64,000 bases of DNA from Auanema rhodensis (lineage: Eukaryota; Nematoda; Chromadorea; Rhabditida; Rhabditidae), in NCBI GenBank assembly GCA_964057225.1, contig CAXKVF010000080.1, positions 248,001 through 312,000 of the forward strand, read 5' to 3'. This document shows, one piece after another, positions 25,169 to 39,595 of this stretch. Made by a program: the position numbers and the translations under genes. The notes under the pieces are model-generated. The model ran no database searches. It saw only the letters and a program-made list of their open reading frames with translations, and was not told the DNA's origin. How positions within the stretch are numbered: position 1 is the stretch's first letter; every line of letters starts with the position of its first letter.

Positions 25169-27808
25169 ATGTACACGTGATGTGCACTTGGTATGTAACT
25201 CGCTTCACGTGAAAGATAAAGAGATGCGGTTTTCAAAATTAGATTCCCCATGTCCATATTAGTCTAAAAACAAATTTTTATTGATATTGGTGCATGGTAA
25301 CCATGACTTTGAAATTTACGTGAACTTTAATTTATGCTAATTAAATGTACACGTGATGTGCACTTGGTATGTAACTCGCTTCACGTGAAAGATAAAGAGA
25401 TGCGGTTTTCAAAATTAGATTCCCCATGTCCATATTAGTCTAAAAACAAATTTTTATTGATATTGGTGCATGGTAACCATGACTTTGAAATTTACGTGAA
25501 CTTTAATTTATGCTAATTAAATGTACACGTGATGTGCACTTGGTATGTAACTCGCTTCACGTGAAAGATAAAGAGATGCGGTTTTCAAAATTAGATTCCC
25601 CATGTCCATATTAGTCTAAAAACAAATTTTTATTGATATTGGTTCATGGTAACCATGACTTTGAAATTTACGTGAACTTTAATTTATGCTAATTAAATGT
25701 ACACGTGATGTGCACTTGGTATGTAACTCGCTTCACGTGAAAGATAAAGAGATGCGGTTTTCAAAATTAGATTCCCCATGTCCATAATAGTCTAAAAACA
25801 AATTTTTATTGATTTTGGTGCATGGTAACCATGACTTTGAAATTTACGTGAACTTTAATTTATGCTAATTAAATGTACACGTGATGTGCACTTGGTATGT
25901 AACTCGCTTCACGTGAAAGATAAAGAGATGCGGTTTTCAAAATTATATTCCCCATGTCCATATTAGTTTAAAAACAAATTTTTATTGATATTGGTGCATG
26001 GTAACCATGACTTTGAAATTTACGTGAACTTTAATTTATGCTAATTAAATGTACACGTGATGTGCACTTGGTATGTAACTCGCTTCACGTGAAAGATAAA
26101 GAGATGCGGTTTTCAAAATTAGATTCCCCATGTCCATATTAGTCTAAAAACAAATTTTTATTGATATTGGTTCATGGTAACCATGACTTTGAAATTTACG
26201 TGAACTTTAATTTATGCTAATTAAATGTACACGTGATGTGCACTTGGTATGTAACTCGCTTCACGTGAAAGATAAAGAGATGCGGTTTTCAAAATTAGAT
26301 TCCCCATGTCCATATTAGTCTAAAAACAAATTTTTATTGATATTGGTGCATGGTAACCATGACTTTGAAATTTACGTGAACTTTAATTTATGCTAATTAA
26401 ATGTACACGTGATGTGCACTTGGTATGTAACTCGCTTCACGTGAAAGATGAAGAGATGCGGTTTTCAAAATTAGATTCCCCATGTCCATATTAGTCTAAA
26501 AACAAATTTTTATTGATATTGGTGCATGGTAACCATGACTTTGAAATTTACGTGAACTTTAATTTATGCTAATTAAATGTACACGTGATGTGCACTTGGT
26601 ATGTAACTCGCTTCACGTGAAAGATAAAGAGATGCGGTTTTCAAAATTAGATTCCCCATGTCCATATTAGTCTAAAAACAAATTTTTATTGATATTGGTG
26701 CATGGTAACCATGACTTTGAAATTTACGTGAACTTTAATTTATGCTAATTAAATGTACACGTGATGTGCACTTGGTATGTAACTCGCTTCACGTGAAAGA
26801 TAAAGAGATGCGGTTTTCAAAATTAGATTCCCCATGTCCATATTAGTCTAAAAACAAATTTTTATTGATATTGGTGCATGGTAACCATGACTTTGAAATT
26901 TACGTGAACTTTAATTTATGCTAATTAAATGTACACGTGATGTGCACTTGGTATGTAACTCGCTTCACGTGAAAGATAAAGAGATGCGGTTTTCAAAATT
27001 AGATTCCCCATGTCCATATTAGTCTAAAAACAAATTTTTATTGATATTGGTTCATGGTAACCATGACTTTGAAATTTACGTGAACTTTAATTTATGCTAA
27101 TTAAATGTACACGTGATGTGCACTTGGTATGTAACTCGCTTCACGTGAAAGATAAAGAGATGCGGTTTTCAAAATTAGATTCCCCATGTCCATAATAGTC
27201 TAAAAACAAATTTTTATTGATTTTGGTGCATGGTAACCATGACTTTGAAATTTACGTGAACTTTAATTTATGCTAATTAAATGTACACGTGATGTGCACT
27301 TGGTATGTAACTCGCTTCACGTGAAAGATAAAGAGATGCGGTTTTCAAAATTATATTCCCCATGTCCATATTAGTTTAAAAACAAATTTTTATTGATATT
27401 GGTGCATGGTAACCATGACTTTGAAATTTACGTGAACTTTAATTTATGCTAATTAAATGTACACGTGATGTGCACTTGGTATGTAACTCGCTTCACGTGA
27501 AAGATAAAGAGATGCGGTTTTCAAAATTAGATTCCCCATGTCCATATTAGTCTAAAAACAAATTTTTATTGATATTGGTTCATGGTAACCATGACTTTGA
27601 AATTTACGTGAACTTTAATTTATGCTAATTAAATGTACACGTGATGTGCACTTGGTATGTAACTCGCTTCACGTGAAAGATAAAGAGATGCGGTTTTCAA
27701 AATTAGATTCCCCATGTCCATATTAGTCTAAAAACAAATTTTTATTGATATTGGTGCATGGTAACCATGACTTTGAAATTTACGTGAACTTTAATTTATG
27801 CTAATTAA
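25169..27808 (+). repeat. Eight-monomer repeat (1408-bp spacing)
   Basis: The monomers at 25697 and 27105 share two rare changes, CCATAATAG and GATTTTGG, and lie 1408 bp (eight monomers) apart. Flanking classes agree: C, C, A before and G74T+C96T C, A, C after. Approximate copies are 25169-26400 and 26577-27808. Confidence 0.7.
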
Positions 27809-28160
27809 ATGTACACGTGATGTGCACTTGGTATGTAACTCGCTTCACGTGAAAGATGAAGAGATGCGGTTTTCAAAATTAGATTCCCCATGTCCATATT
27901 AGTCTAAAAACAAATTTTTATTGATATTGGTTCATGGTAACCATGACTTTGAAATTTACGTGAACTTTAATTTATGCTAATTAAATGTACACGTGATGTG
28001 CACTTGGTATGTAACTCGCTTCACGTGAAAGATAAAGAGATGCGGTTTTCAAAATTAGATTCCCCATGTCCATATTAGTCTAAAAACAAATTTTTATTGA
28101 TATTGGTGCATGGTAACCATGACTTTGAAATTTACGTGAACTTTAATTTATGCTAATTAA

Positions 28161-29040
28161 ATGTACACGTGATGTGCACTTGGTATGTAACTCGCTTCAC
28201 GTGAAAGATGAAGAGATGCGGTTTTCAAAATTAGATTCCCCATGTCCATATTAGTCTAAAAACAAATTTTTATTGATATTGGTGCATGGTAACCATGACT
28301 TTGAAATTTACGTGAACTTTAATTTATGCTAATTAAATGTACACGTGATGTGCACTTGGTATGTAACTCGCTTCACGTGAAAGATAAAGAGATGCGGTTT
28401 TCAAAATTATATTCCCCATGTCCATATTAGTTTAAAAACAAATTTTTATTGATATTGGTGCATGGTAACCATGACTTTGAAATTTACGTGAACTTTAATT
28501 TATGCTAATTAAATGTACACGTGATGTGCACTTGGTATGTAACTCGCTTCACGTGAAAAATAAAGAGATGCGGTTTTCAAAATTAGATTCCCCATGTCCA
28601 TATTAGTCTAAAAACAAATTTTTATTGATATTGGTTCATGGTAACCATGACTTTGAAATTTACGTGAACTTTAATTTATGCTAATTAAATGTACACGTGA
28701 TGTGCACTTGGTATGTAACTCGCTTCACGTGAAAAATAAAGAGATGCGGTTTTCAAAATTAGATTCCCCATGTCCATATTAGTCTAAAAACAAATTTTTA
28801 TTGATATTGGTTCATGGTAACCATGACTTTGAAATTTACGTGAACTTTAATTTATGCTAATTAAATGTACACGTGATGTGCACTTGGTATGTAACTCGCT
28901 TCACGTGAAAAATAAAGAGATGCGGTTTTCAAAATTAGATTCCCCATGTCCATATTAGTCTAAAAACAAATTTTTATTGATATTGGTTCATGGTAACCAT
29001 GACTTTGAAATTTACGTGAACTTTAATTTATGCTAATTAA
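28161..29040 (+). repeat. Five-monomer block with a G47A triplet, copy 1
   Basis: Three consecutive class A monomers with G47A (GAAAAATAAAG) at 28513, 28689 and 28865 follow an A50G C and a G74T+C96T C monomer. The same series is at 30977-31856, 2816 bp (16 monomers) away. A single further G47A monomer lies at 32735. Confidence 0.7.
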
Positions 29041-30976
29041 ATGTACACGTGATGTGCACTTGGTATGTAACTCGCTTCACGTGAAAGATGAAGAGATGCG
29101 GTTTTCAAAATTAGATTCCCCCTGTCCATATTAGTCTAAAAACAAATTTTTATTGATATTGCTTCATGGTAACCATGACTTTGAAATTTACGTGAACTTT
29201 AATTTATGCTAATTAAATGTACACGTGATGTGCACTTGGTATGTAACTCGCTTCACGTGAAAGATAAAGAGATGCGGTTTTCAAAATTAGATTCCCCATG
29301 TCCATATTAGTCTAAAAACAAATTTTTATTGATATTGCTTCATGGTAACCATGACTTTGAAATTTACGTGAACTTTAATTTATGCTAATTAAATGTACAC
29401 GTGATGTGCACTTGGTATGTAACTCGCTTCACGTGAAAGATAAAGAGATGCGGTTTTCAAAATTAGATTCCCCCTGTCCATATTAGTCTAAAAACAAATT
29501 TTTATTGATATTGCTTCATGGTAACCATGACTTTGAAATTTACGTGAACTTTAATTTATGCTAATTAAATGTACACGTGATGTGCACTTGGTATGTAACT
29601 CGCTTCACGTGAAAGATAAAGAGATGCGGTTTTCAAAATTAGATTCCCCATGTCCATATTAGTCTAAAAACAAATTTTTATTGATATTGGTTCATGGTAA
29701 CCATGACTTTGAAATTTACGTGAACTTTAATTTATGCTAATTAAATGTACACGTGATGTGCACTTGGTATGTAACTCGCTTCACGTGAAAGATAAAGAGA
29801 TGCGGTTTTCAAAATTAGATTCCCCATGTCCATATTAGTCTAAAAACAAATTTTTATTGATATTGGTTCATGGTAACCATGACTTTGAAATTTACGTGAA
29901 CTTTAATTTATGCTAATTAAATGTACACGTGATGTGCACTTGGTATGTAACTCGCTTCACGTGAAAGATAAAGAGATGCGGTTTTCAAAATTAGATTCCC
30001 CATGTCCATATTAGTCTAAAAACAAATTTTTATTGATATTGGTGCATGGTAACCATGACTTTGAAATTTACGTGAACTTTAATTTATGCTAATTAAATGT
30101 ACACGTGATGTGCACTTGGTATGTAACTCGCTTCACGTGAAAGATAAAGAGATGCGGTTTTCAAAATTAGATTCCCCATGTCCATATTAGTCTAAAAACA
30201 AATTTTTATTGATATTGGTGCATGGTAACCATGACTTTGAAATTTACGTGAACTTTAATTTATGCTAATTAAATGTACACGTGATGTGCACTTGGTATGT
30301 AACTCGCTTCACGTGAAAGATAAAGAGATGCGGTTTTGAAAATTAGATTCCCCATGTCCATATTAGTCTAAAAACAAATTTTTATTGATATTGGTTCATG
30401 GTAACCATGACTTTGAAATTTACGTGAACTTTAATTTATGCTAATTAAATGTACACGTGATGTGCACTTGGTATGTAACTCGCTTCACGTGAAAGATAAA
30501 GAGATGCGGTTTTCAAAATTAGATTCCCCATGTCCATATTAGTCTAAAAACAAATTTTTATTGATATTGGTGCATGGTAACCATGACTTTGAAATTTACG
30601 TGAACTTTAATTTATGCTAATTAAATGTACACGTGATGTGCACTTGGTATGTAACTCGCTTCACGTGAAAGATGAAGAGATGCGGTTTTCAAAATTAGAT
30701 TTCCCATGTCCATATTAGTCTAAAAACAAATTTTTATTGATATTGGTGCATGGTAACCATGACTTTGAAATTTACGTGAACTTTAATTTATGCTAATTAA
30801 ATGTACACGTGATGTGCACTTGGTATGTAACTCGCTTCACGTGAAAGATGAAGAGATGCGGTTTTCAAAATTAGATTCCCCATGTCCATATTAGTCTACA
30901 AACAAATTTTTATTGATATTGGTGCATGGTAACCATGACTTTGAAATTTACGTGAACTTTAATTTATGCTAATTAA

Positions 30977-31856
30977 ATGTACACGTGATGTGCACTTGGT
31001 ATGTAACTCGCTTCACGTGAAAGATGGAGAGATGCGGTTTTCAAAATTAGATTCCCCATGTCCATATTAGTCTAAAAACAAATTTTTATTGATATTGGTG
31101 CATGGTAACCATGACTTTGAAATTTACGTGAACTTTAATTTATGCTAATTAAATGTACACGTGATGTGCACTTGGTATGTAACTCGCTTCACGTGAAAGA
31201 TAAAGAGATGCGGTTTTCAAAATTATATTCCCCATGTCCATATTAGTTTAAAAACAAATTTTTATTGATATTGGTGCATGGTAACCATGACTTTGAAATT
31301 TACGTGAACTTTAATTTATGCTAATTAAATGTACACGTGATGTGCACTTGGTATGTAACTCGCTTCACGTGAAAAATAAAGAGATGCGGTTTTCAAAATT
31401 AGATTCCCCATGTCCATATTAGTCTAAAAACAAATTTTTATTGATATTGGTTCATGGTAACCATGACTTTGAAATTTACGTGAACTTTAATTTATGCTAA
31501 TTAAATGTACACGTGATGTGCACTTGGTATGTAACTCGCTTCACGTGAAAAATAAAGAGATGCGGTTTTCAAAATTAGATTCCCCATGTCCATATTAGTC
31601 TAAAAACAAATTTTTATTGATATTGGTTCATGGTAACCATGACTTTGAAATTTACGTGAACTTTAATTTATGCTAATTAAATGTACACGTGATGTGCACT
31701 TGGTATGTAACTCGCTTCACGTGAAAAATAAAGAGATGCGGTTTTCAAAATTAGATTCCCCATGTCCATATTAGTCTAAAAACAAATTTTTATTGATATT
31801 GGTTCATGGTAACCATGACTTTGAAATTTACGTGAACTTTAATTTATGCTAATTAA
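30977..31856 (+). repeat. Five-monomer block with a G47A triplet, copy 2
   Basis: Repeats the order of 28161-29040: A50G C (here with an extra change, GATGGAG), G74T+C96T C, then three G47A class A monomers at 31329, 31505 and 31681. The flanking monomers differ from those of copy 1, so only this segment is clearly shared. Confidence 0.7.
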
Positions 31857-32560
31857 ATGTACACGTGATGTGCACTTGGTATGTAACTCGCTTCACGTGA
31901 AAGATAAAGAGATGCGGTTTTCAAAATTAGATTCCCCATGTCCATATTAGTCTAAAAACAAATTTTTATTGATATTGGTGCATGGTAACCATGACTTTGA
32001 AATTTACGTGAACTTTAATTTATGCTAATTAAATGTACACGTGATGTGCACTTGGTATGTAACTCGCTTCACGTGAAAGATGAAGAGATGCGGTTTTCAA
32101 AATTAGATTCCCCATGTCCATATTAGTCTAAAAACAAATTTTTATTAATATTGGTGCATGGTAACCATGACTTTGAAATTTACGTGAACTTTAATTTATG
32201 CTAATTAAATGTACACGTGATGTGCACTTGGTATGTAACTCGCTTCACGTGAAAGATAAAGAGATGCGGTTTTCAAAATTAGATTCCCCATGTCCATATT
32301 AGTCTAAAAACAAATTTTTATTAATATTGGTTCATGGTAACCATGACTTTGAAATTTACGTGAACTTTAATTTATGCTAATTAAATGTACACGTGATGTG
32401 CACTTGGTATGTAACTCGCTTCACGTGAAAGATAAAGAGATGCGGTTTTCAAAATTAGATTCCCCATGTCCATATTAGTCTAAAAACAAATTTTTATTGA
32501 TATTGGTTCATGGTAACCATGACTTTGAAATTTACGTGAACTTTAATTTATGCTAATTAA

Positions 32561-32734
32561 ATGTACACGTGATGTGCACTTGGTATGTAACTCTTCACGT
32601 GAAAGATAAAGAGATGCGGTTTTCAAAATTAGATTCCCCATGTCCATATTAGTCTAAAAACAAATTTTTATTGATATTGGTTCATGGTAACCATGACTTT
32701 GAAATTTACGTGAACTTTAATTTATGCTAATTAA
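32561..32734 (+). repeat. 174-bp monomer with 2-bp deletion
   Basis: CTCGCTTCACG is shortened to CTCTTCACG at about 32593, removing two bases just before the palindrome TTCACGTGAA, which stays intact. One CpG is lost. It is the first monomer of altered length in the window; the preceding 185 monomers are all 176 bp. Confidence 0.9.
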
Positions 32735-34846
32735 ATGTACACGTGATGTGCACTTGGTATGTAACTCGCTTCACGTGAAAAATAAAGAGATGCGGTTTTC
32801 AAAATTAGATTCCCCATGTCCATATTAGTCTAAAAACAAATTTTTATTGATATTGGTTCATGGTAACCATGACTTTGAAATTTACGTGAACTTTAATTTA
32901 TGCTAATTAAATGTACACGTGATGTGCACTTGGTATGTAACTCGCTTCACGTGAAAGATAAAGAGATGCGGTTTTCAAAATTAGATTCCCCATGTCCATA
33001 TTAGTCTAAAAACAAATTTTTATTGATATTGGTGCATGGTAACCATGACTTTGAAATTTACGTGAACTTTAATTTATGCTAATTAAATGTACACGTGATG
33101 TGCACTTGGTATGTAACTCGCTTCACGTGAAAGATAAAGAGATGCGGTTTTCAAAATTAGATTCCCCATGTCCATATTAGTCTAAAAACAAATTTTTATT
33201 GATATTGGTGCATGGTAACCATGACTTTGAAATTTACGTGAACTTTAATTCATGCTAATTAAATGTACACGTGATGTGCACTTGGTATGTAACTTGCTTC
33301 ACGTGAAAGATAAAGAGATGCGGTTTTCAAAATTAGATTCCCCATGTCCATATTAGTCTAAAAACAAATTTTTATTGATATTGGTGCATGGTAACCATGA
33401 CTTTGAAATTTACGTGAACTTTAATTTATGCTAATTAAATGTACACGTGATGTGCACTTGGTATATAACTCGCTTCACGTGAAAGATGAAGAGATGCGGT
33501 TTTCAAAATTAGATTCCCCATGTCCATATTAGTTTAAAAACAAATTTTTATTGATATTGGTGCATGGTAACCATGACTTTGAAATTTACGTGAACTTTAA
33601 TTTATGCTAATTAAATGTACACGTGATGTGCACTTGGTATGTAACTCGCTTCACGTGAAAGATAAAGAGATGCGGTTTTCAAAATTAGATTCCCCATGTC
33701 CATATTAGTCTAAAAACAAATTTTTATTGATATTGGTTCATGCTAACCATGACTTTGAAATTTACGTGAACTTTAATTTATGCTAATTAAATGTACACGT
33801 GATGTGCACTTGGTATGTAACTCGCTTCACGTGAAAGATAAAGAGATGCGGTTTTCAAAATTAGATTCCCCCTGTCCATATTAGTTTAAAAACAAATTTT
33901 TATTGATATTGGTGCATGGTAACCATGACTTTGAAATTTACGTGAACTTTAATTTATGCTAATTAAATTTACACGTGATGTGCACTTGGTATGTAACTCG
34001 CTTCACGTGAAAGAAGAAGAGATGCGGTTTTCAAAATTAGATTCCCCATGTCCATATTAGTCTAAAAACAAATTTTTATTGATATTGGTTCATGGTAACC
34101 ATGACTTTGAAATTTACGTGAACTTTAATTTATGCTAATTAAATGTACACGTGATGTGCACTTGGTATGTAACTCGCTTCACGTGAAAGATAAAGAGATG
34201 CGGTTTTCAAAATTAGATTCCCCATGTCCATATTAGTCTAAAAACAAATTTTTATTGATATTGGTTCATGGTAACCATGACTTTGAAATTTACGTGAACT
34301 TTAATTTATGCTAATTAAATGTACACGTGATGTGCACTTGGTATGTAACTCGCTTCACGTGAAAGATAAAGAGATGCGGTTTTCAAAATTAGATTCCCCA
34401 TGTCCATATTAGTCTAAAAACAAATTTTTATTGATATTGCTTCATGGTAACCATGACTTTGAAATTTACGTGAACTTTAATTTATGCTAATTAAATGTAC
34501 ACGTGATGTGCACTTGGTATGTAACTCGCTTCACGTGAAAGATAAAGAGATGCGGTTTTCAAAATTAGATTCCCCCTGTCCATATTAGTCTAAAAACAAA
34601 TTTTTATTGATATTGCTTCATGGTAACCATGACTTTGAAATTTACGTGAACTTTAATTTATGCTAATTAAATGTACACGTGATGTGCACTTGGTATGTAA
34701 CTCGCTTCACGTGAAAGATAAAGAGATGCGGTTTTCAAAATTAGATTCCCCATGTCCATATTAGTCTAAAAACAAATTTTTATTGATATTGCTTCATGGT
34801 AACCATGACTTTGAAATTTACGTGAACTTTAATTTATGCTAATTAA

Positions 34847-35020
34847 ATGTACACGTGATGTGCACTTGGTATGTAACTCGCTTCACGTGAAAGATAAAGA
34901 GATGCGGTTCAAAATTAGATTCCCCATGTCCATATTAGTCTAAAAACAAATTTTTATTGATATTGGTGCATGGTAACCATGACTTTGAAATTTACGTGAA
35001 CTTTAATTTATGCTAATTAA
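34847..35020 (+). repeat. 174-bp monomer with 2-bp deletion
   Basis: GCGGTTTTCAAAA is shortened to GCGGTTCAAAA at about 34909, losing two T of the four-T run. Otherwise it is a class C monomer. It occurs only once, so the deletion is recent or has not spread. Confidence 0.9.
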
Positions 35021-35196
35021 ATGTACACGTGATGTGCACTTGGTATGTAACTCGCTTCACGTGAAAGATAAAGAGATGCGGTTTTCAAAATTAGATTCCC
35101 CATGTCCATATTAGTCTAAAAACAAATTTTTATTGATATTGGTTCATGGTAACCATGACTTTGAAATTTACGTGAACTTTAATTTATGCTAATTAA

Positions 35197-35371
35197 ATGT
35201 ACACGTGATGTGCACTTGGTATGTAACTCGCTTCACGTGAAAGATAAAGAGATGCGGTTTTCAAAATTAGATTCCCATGTCCATATTAGTCTAAAAACAA
35301 ATTTTTATTGATATTGGTTCATGGTAACCATGACTTTGAAATTTACGTGAACTTTAATTTATGCTAATTAA
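35197..35371 (+). repeat. 175-bp monomer with 1-bp deletion
   Basis: ATTCCCCATG is shortened to ATTCCCATG at about 35276, losing one C of the C run. It is class A and unique to this copy. A sequencing error in a homopolymer is possible, but neighbouring C runs are intact. Confidence 0.85.
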
Positions 35372-35547
35372 ATGTACACGTGATGTGCACTTGTTATGTA
35401 ACTCGCTTCACGTGAAAGATAAAGAAATGCGGTTTTCAAAATTAGATTCCCCATGTCCATATTAGTCTAAAAACAAATTTTTATTGATATTGGTGCATGG
35501 TAACCATGACTTTGAAATTTACGTGAACTTTAATTTATGCTAATTAA

Positions 35548-38500
35548 ATGTACACGTGATGTGCACTTGGTATGTAACTCGCTTCACGTGAAAGATAAAG
35601 AGATGCGGTTTTCAAAATTAGATTCCCCATGTCCATATTAGTCTAAAAACAAATTTTTATTGATATTGGTGCATGGTAACCATGACTTTGAAATTTACGT
35701 GAACTTTAATTTATGCTAATTAAATGTACACGTGATGTGCACTTGGTATGTAACTCGCTTCACGTGAAAGATGAAGAGATGCGGTTTTCAAAATTAGATT
35801 CCCCATGTCCATATTAGTCTAAAAACAAATTTTTATTGATATTGGTGCATGGTAACCATGACTTTGAAATTTACGTGAACTTTAATTTATGCTAATTAAA
35901 TGTACACGTGATGTGCACTTGGTATGTAACTCGCTTCACGTGAAAGATAAAGAGATGCGGTTTTCAAAATTAGATTCCCCATGTCCATATTAGTCTAAAA
36001 ACAAATTTTTATTGATATTAGTTCATGGTAACCATGACTTTGAAATTTACGTGAACTTTAATTTATGCTAATTAAATGTACAAGTGATGTGCACTTGGTA
36101 TGTAACTCGCTTCACGTGAAAGATAAAGAGATGCGGTTTTCAAAATTAGATTCCCCATGTCCATATTAGTCTAAAAACAAAGTTTTATTGATATTGGTGC
36201 ATGGTAACCATGACTTTGAAATTTACGTGAACTTTAATTTATGCTAATTAAATGTACACGTGATGTGCACTTGGTATGTAACTCGCTTCACGTGAAAGAT
36301 AAAGAGATGCGGTTTTCAAAATTAGATTCCTCATGTCCATATTAGTCTAAAAACAAATTTTTATTGATATTGGTGCATGGTAACCATGACTTTGAAATTT
36401 ACGTGAACTTTAATTTATGCTAATTAAATGTACACGTGATGTGCACTTGGTATGTAACTCGCTTCACGTGAAAGATGAAGAGATGCGGTTTTCAAAATTA
36501 GATTCCCCATGTCCATATTAGTCTAAAAACAAATTTTTATTGATATTGGTGCATGGTAACCATGACTTTGAAATTTACGTGAACTTTAATTTATGCTAAT
36601 TAAATGTACACGTGATGTGCACTTGGTATGTAACTCGCTTCACGTGAAAGATAAAGAGATGCGGTTTTCAAAATTAGATTCCCCATGTCCATATTAGTCT
36701 AAAAACAAATTTTTATTGATATTGGTGCATGGTAACCATGACTTTGAAATTTACGTGAACTTTAATTTATGCTAATTAAATGTACACGTGATGTGCACTT
36801 GGTATGTAACTCGCTTCACGTGAAAGATAAAGAGATGCGGTTTTCAAAATTAGATTCCCCATGTCCATATTAGTCTAAAAACAAATTTTTATTGATATTG
36901 GTGCATGGTAACCATGACTTTGAAATTTACGTGAACTTTAATTTATGCTAATTAAATGTACACGTGATGTGCACTTGGTATGTAACTCGCTTCACGTGAA
37001 AGATGAAGAGATGCGGTTTTCAAAATTAGATTCCCCATGTCCATATTAGTCTAAAAACAAATTTTTATTGATATTGTTGCATGGTAACCATGACTTTGAA
37101 ATTTACGTGAACTTTAATTTATGCTAATTAAATGTACACGTGATGTGCACTTGGTATGTAACTCGCTTCACGTGAAAGATAAAGAGATGCGGTTTTCAAA
37201 ATTAGATTCCCCATGTCCATATTAGTCTAAAAACAAATTTTTATTGATATTGGTTCATGGTAACCATGACTTTGAAATTTACGTGAACTTTAATTTATGC
37301 TAATTAAATGTACACGTGATGTGCACTTGGTATGTAACTCGCTTCACGTGAAAGATAAAGAGATGCGGTTTTCAAAATTAGATTCCCCATGTCCATATTA
37401 GTCTAAAAACAAATTTTTATTGATATTAGTTCATGGTAACCATGACTTTGAAATTTACGTGAACTTTAATTTATGCTAATTAAATGTACACGTGATGTGC
37501 ACTTGGTATGTAACTCGCTTCACGTGAAAGATAAAGAGATGCGGTTTTCAAAATTAGATTCCCCATGTCCATATTAGTCTAAAAACAAATTTTTATTGAT
37601 ATTGGTTCATGGTAACCATGACTTTGAAATTTACGTGAACTTTAATTTATGCTAATTAAATGTACACGTGATGTGCACTTGGTATGTAACTCGCTTCACG
37701 TGAAAGATAAAGAGATGCGGTTTTCAAAATTAGATTCCCCATGTCCATATTAGTCTAAAAACAAATTTTTATTGATATTAGTTCATGGTAACCATGACTT
37801 TGAAATTTACGTGAACTTTAATTTATGCTAATTAAATGTACACGTGATGTGCACTTGGTATGTAACTCGCTTCACGTGAAAGATAAAGAGATGCGGTTTT
37901 CAAAATTAGATTCCCCATGTCCATATTAGTCTAAAAACAAATTTTTATTGATATTGGTTCATGGTAACCATGACTTTGAAATTTACGTGAACTTTAATTT
38001 ATGCTAATTAAATGTACACGTGATGTGCACTTGGTATGTAACTCGCTTCACGTGAAAGATAAAGAGATGCGGTTTTCAAAATTAGATTCCCCATGTCCAT
38101 ATTAGTCTAAAAACAAATTTTTATTGATATTGGTGCATGGTAACCATGACTTTGAAATTTACGTGAACTTTAATTTATGCTAATTAAATGTACACGTGAT
38201 GTGCACTTGGTATGTAACTCGCTTCACGTGAAAGATGAAGAGATGCGGTTTTCAAAATTAGATTCCCCATGTCCATATTAGTCTAAAAACAAATTTTTAT
38301 TGATATTGGTGCATGGTAACCATGACTTTGAAATTTACGTGAACTTTAATTTATGCTAATTAAATGTACACGTGATGTGCACTTGGTATGTAACTCGCTT
38401 CACGTGAAAGATAAAGAGATGCGGTTTTCAAAATTAGATTCCCCATGTCCATATTAGTCTAAAAACAAATTTTTATTGATATTGGTGCATGGTAACCATG

Positions 38501-39595
38501 ACTTTGAAATTTACGTGAACTTTAATTTATGCTAATTAAATGTACACGTGATGTGCACTTGGTATGTAATTCGCTTCACGTGAAAGATGAAGAGATGCGG
38601 TTTTCAAAATTAGATTCCTCATGTCCATATTAGTCTAAAAACAAATTTTTATTGATATTGGTGCATGGTAACCATGACTTTGAAATTTACGTGAACTTTA
38701 ATTTATGCTAATTAAATGTACACGTGATGTGCACTTGGTATGTAACTCGCTTCACGTGAAAGATAAAGAGATGCGGTTTTCAAAATTAGATTCCCCATGT
38801 CCATATTAGTCTAAAAACAAATTTTTATTGATATTAGTTCATGGTAACCATGACTTTGAAATTTACGTGAACTTTAATTTATGCTAATTAAATGTACAAG
38901 TGATGTGCACTTGGTATGTAACTCGCTTCACGTGAAAGATAAAGAGATGCGGTTTTCAAAATTAGATTCCCCATGTCCATATTAGTCTAAAAACAAATTT
39001 TTATTGATATTGGTGCATGGTAACCATGACTTTGAAATTTACGTGAACTTTAATTTATGCTAATTAAATGTACACGTGATGTGCACTTGGTATGTAACTC
39101 GCTTCACGTGAAAGATAAAGAGATGCGGTTTTCAAAATTAGATTCCTCATGTCCATATTAGTCTAAAAACAAATTTTTATTGATATTGGTGCATGGTAAC
39201 CATGACTTTGAAATTTACGTGAACTTTAATTTATGCTAATTAAATGTACACGTGATGTGCACTTGGTATGTAACTCGCTTCACGTGAAAGATGAAGAGAT
39301 GCGGTTTTCAAAATTAGATTCCCCATGTCCATATTAGTCTAAAAACAAATTTTTATTGATATTGGTGCATGGTAACCATGACTTTGAAATTTACGTGAAC
39401 TTTAATTTATGCTAATTAAATGTACACGTGATGTGCACTTGGTATGTAACTCGCTTCACGTGAAAGATAAAGAGATGCGGTTTTCAAAATTAGATTCCCC
39501 ATGTCCATATTAGTCTAAAAACAAATTTTTATTGATATTGGTGCATGGTAACCATGACTTTGAAATTTACGTGAACTTTAATTTATGCTAATTAA
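35548..39595 (+). repeat. Seven-monomer block repeated at 16-monomer spacing
   Basis: The series C, A50G C, D, C8A C, C80T C, A50G C, C at 35548-36779 recurs at 38364-39595, exactly 2816 bp later. C8A lies at 36081 and 38897, and C80T at 36331 and 39147. The monomers between the two copies do not continue the match; 37132-38011 alternates A and D instead. Confidence 0.65.

Larger units (their letters stand above)
23233..35899 (+). repeat. Region III: class A/C domain with short HORs
   Basis: Mostly class A and C monomers with A50G, G74T+C96T, G47A and T49A+A50G markers; class B appears only in short runs (29041-29568 and 34319-34846, with A82C). Three of the four length-changing deletions lie near its right end. 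Class D is absent until 35900. Confidence 0.75.
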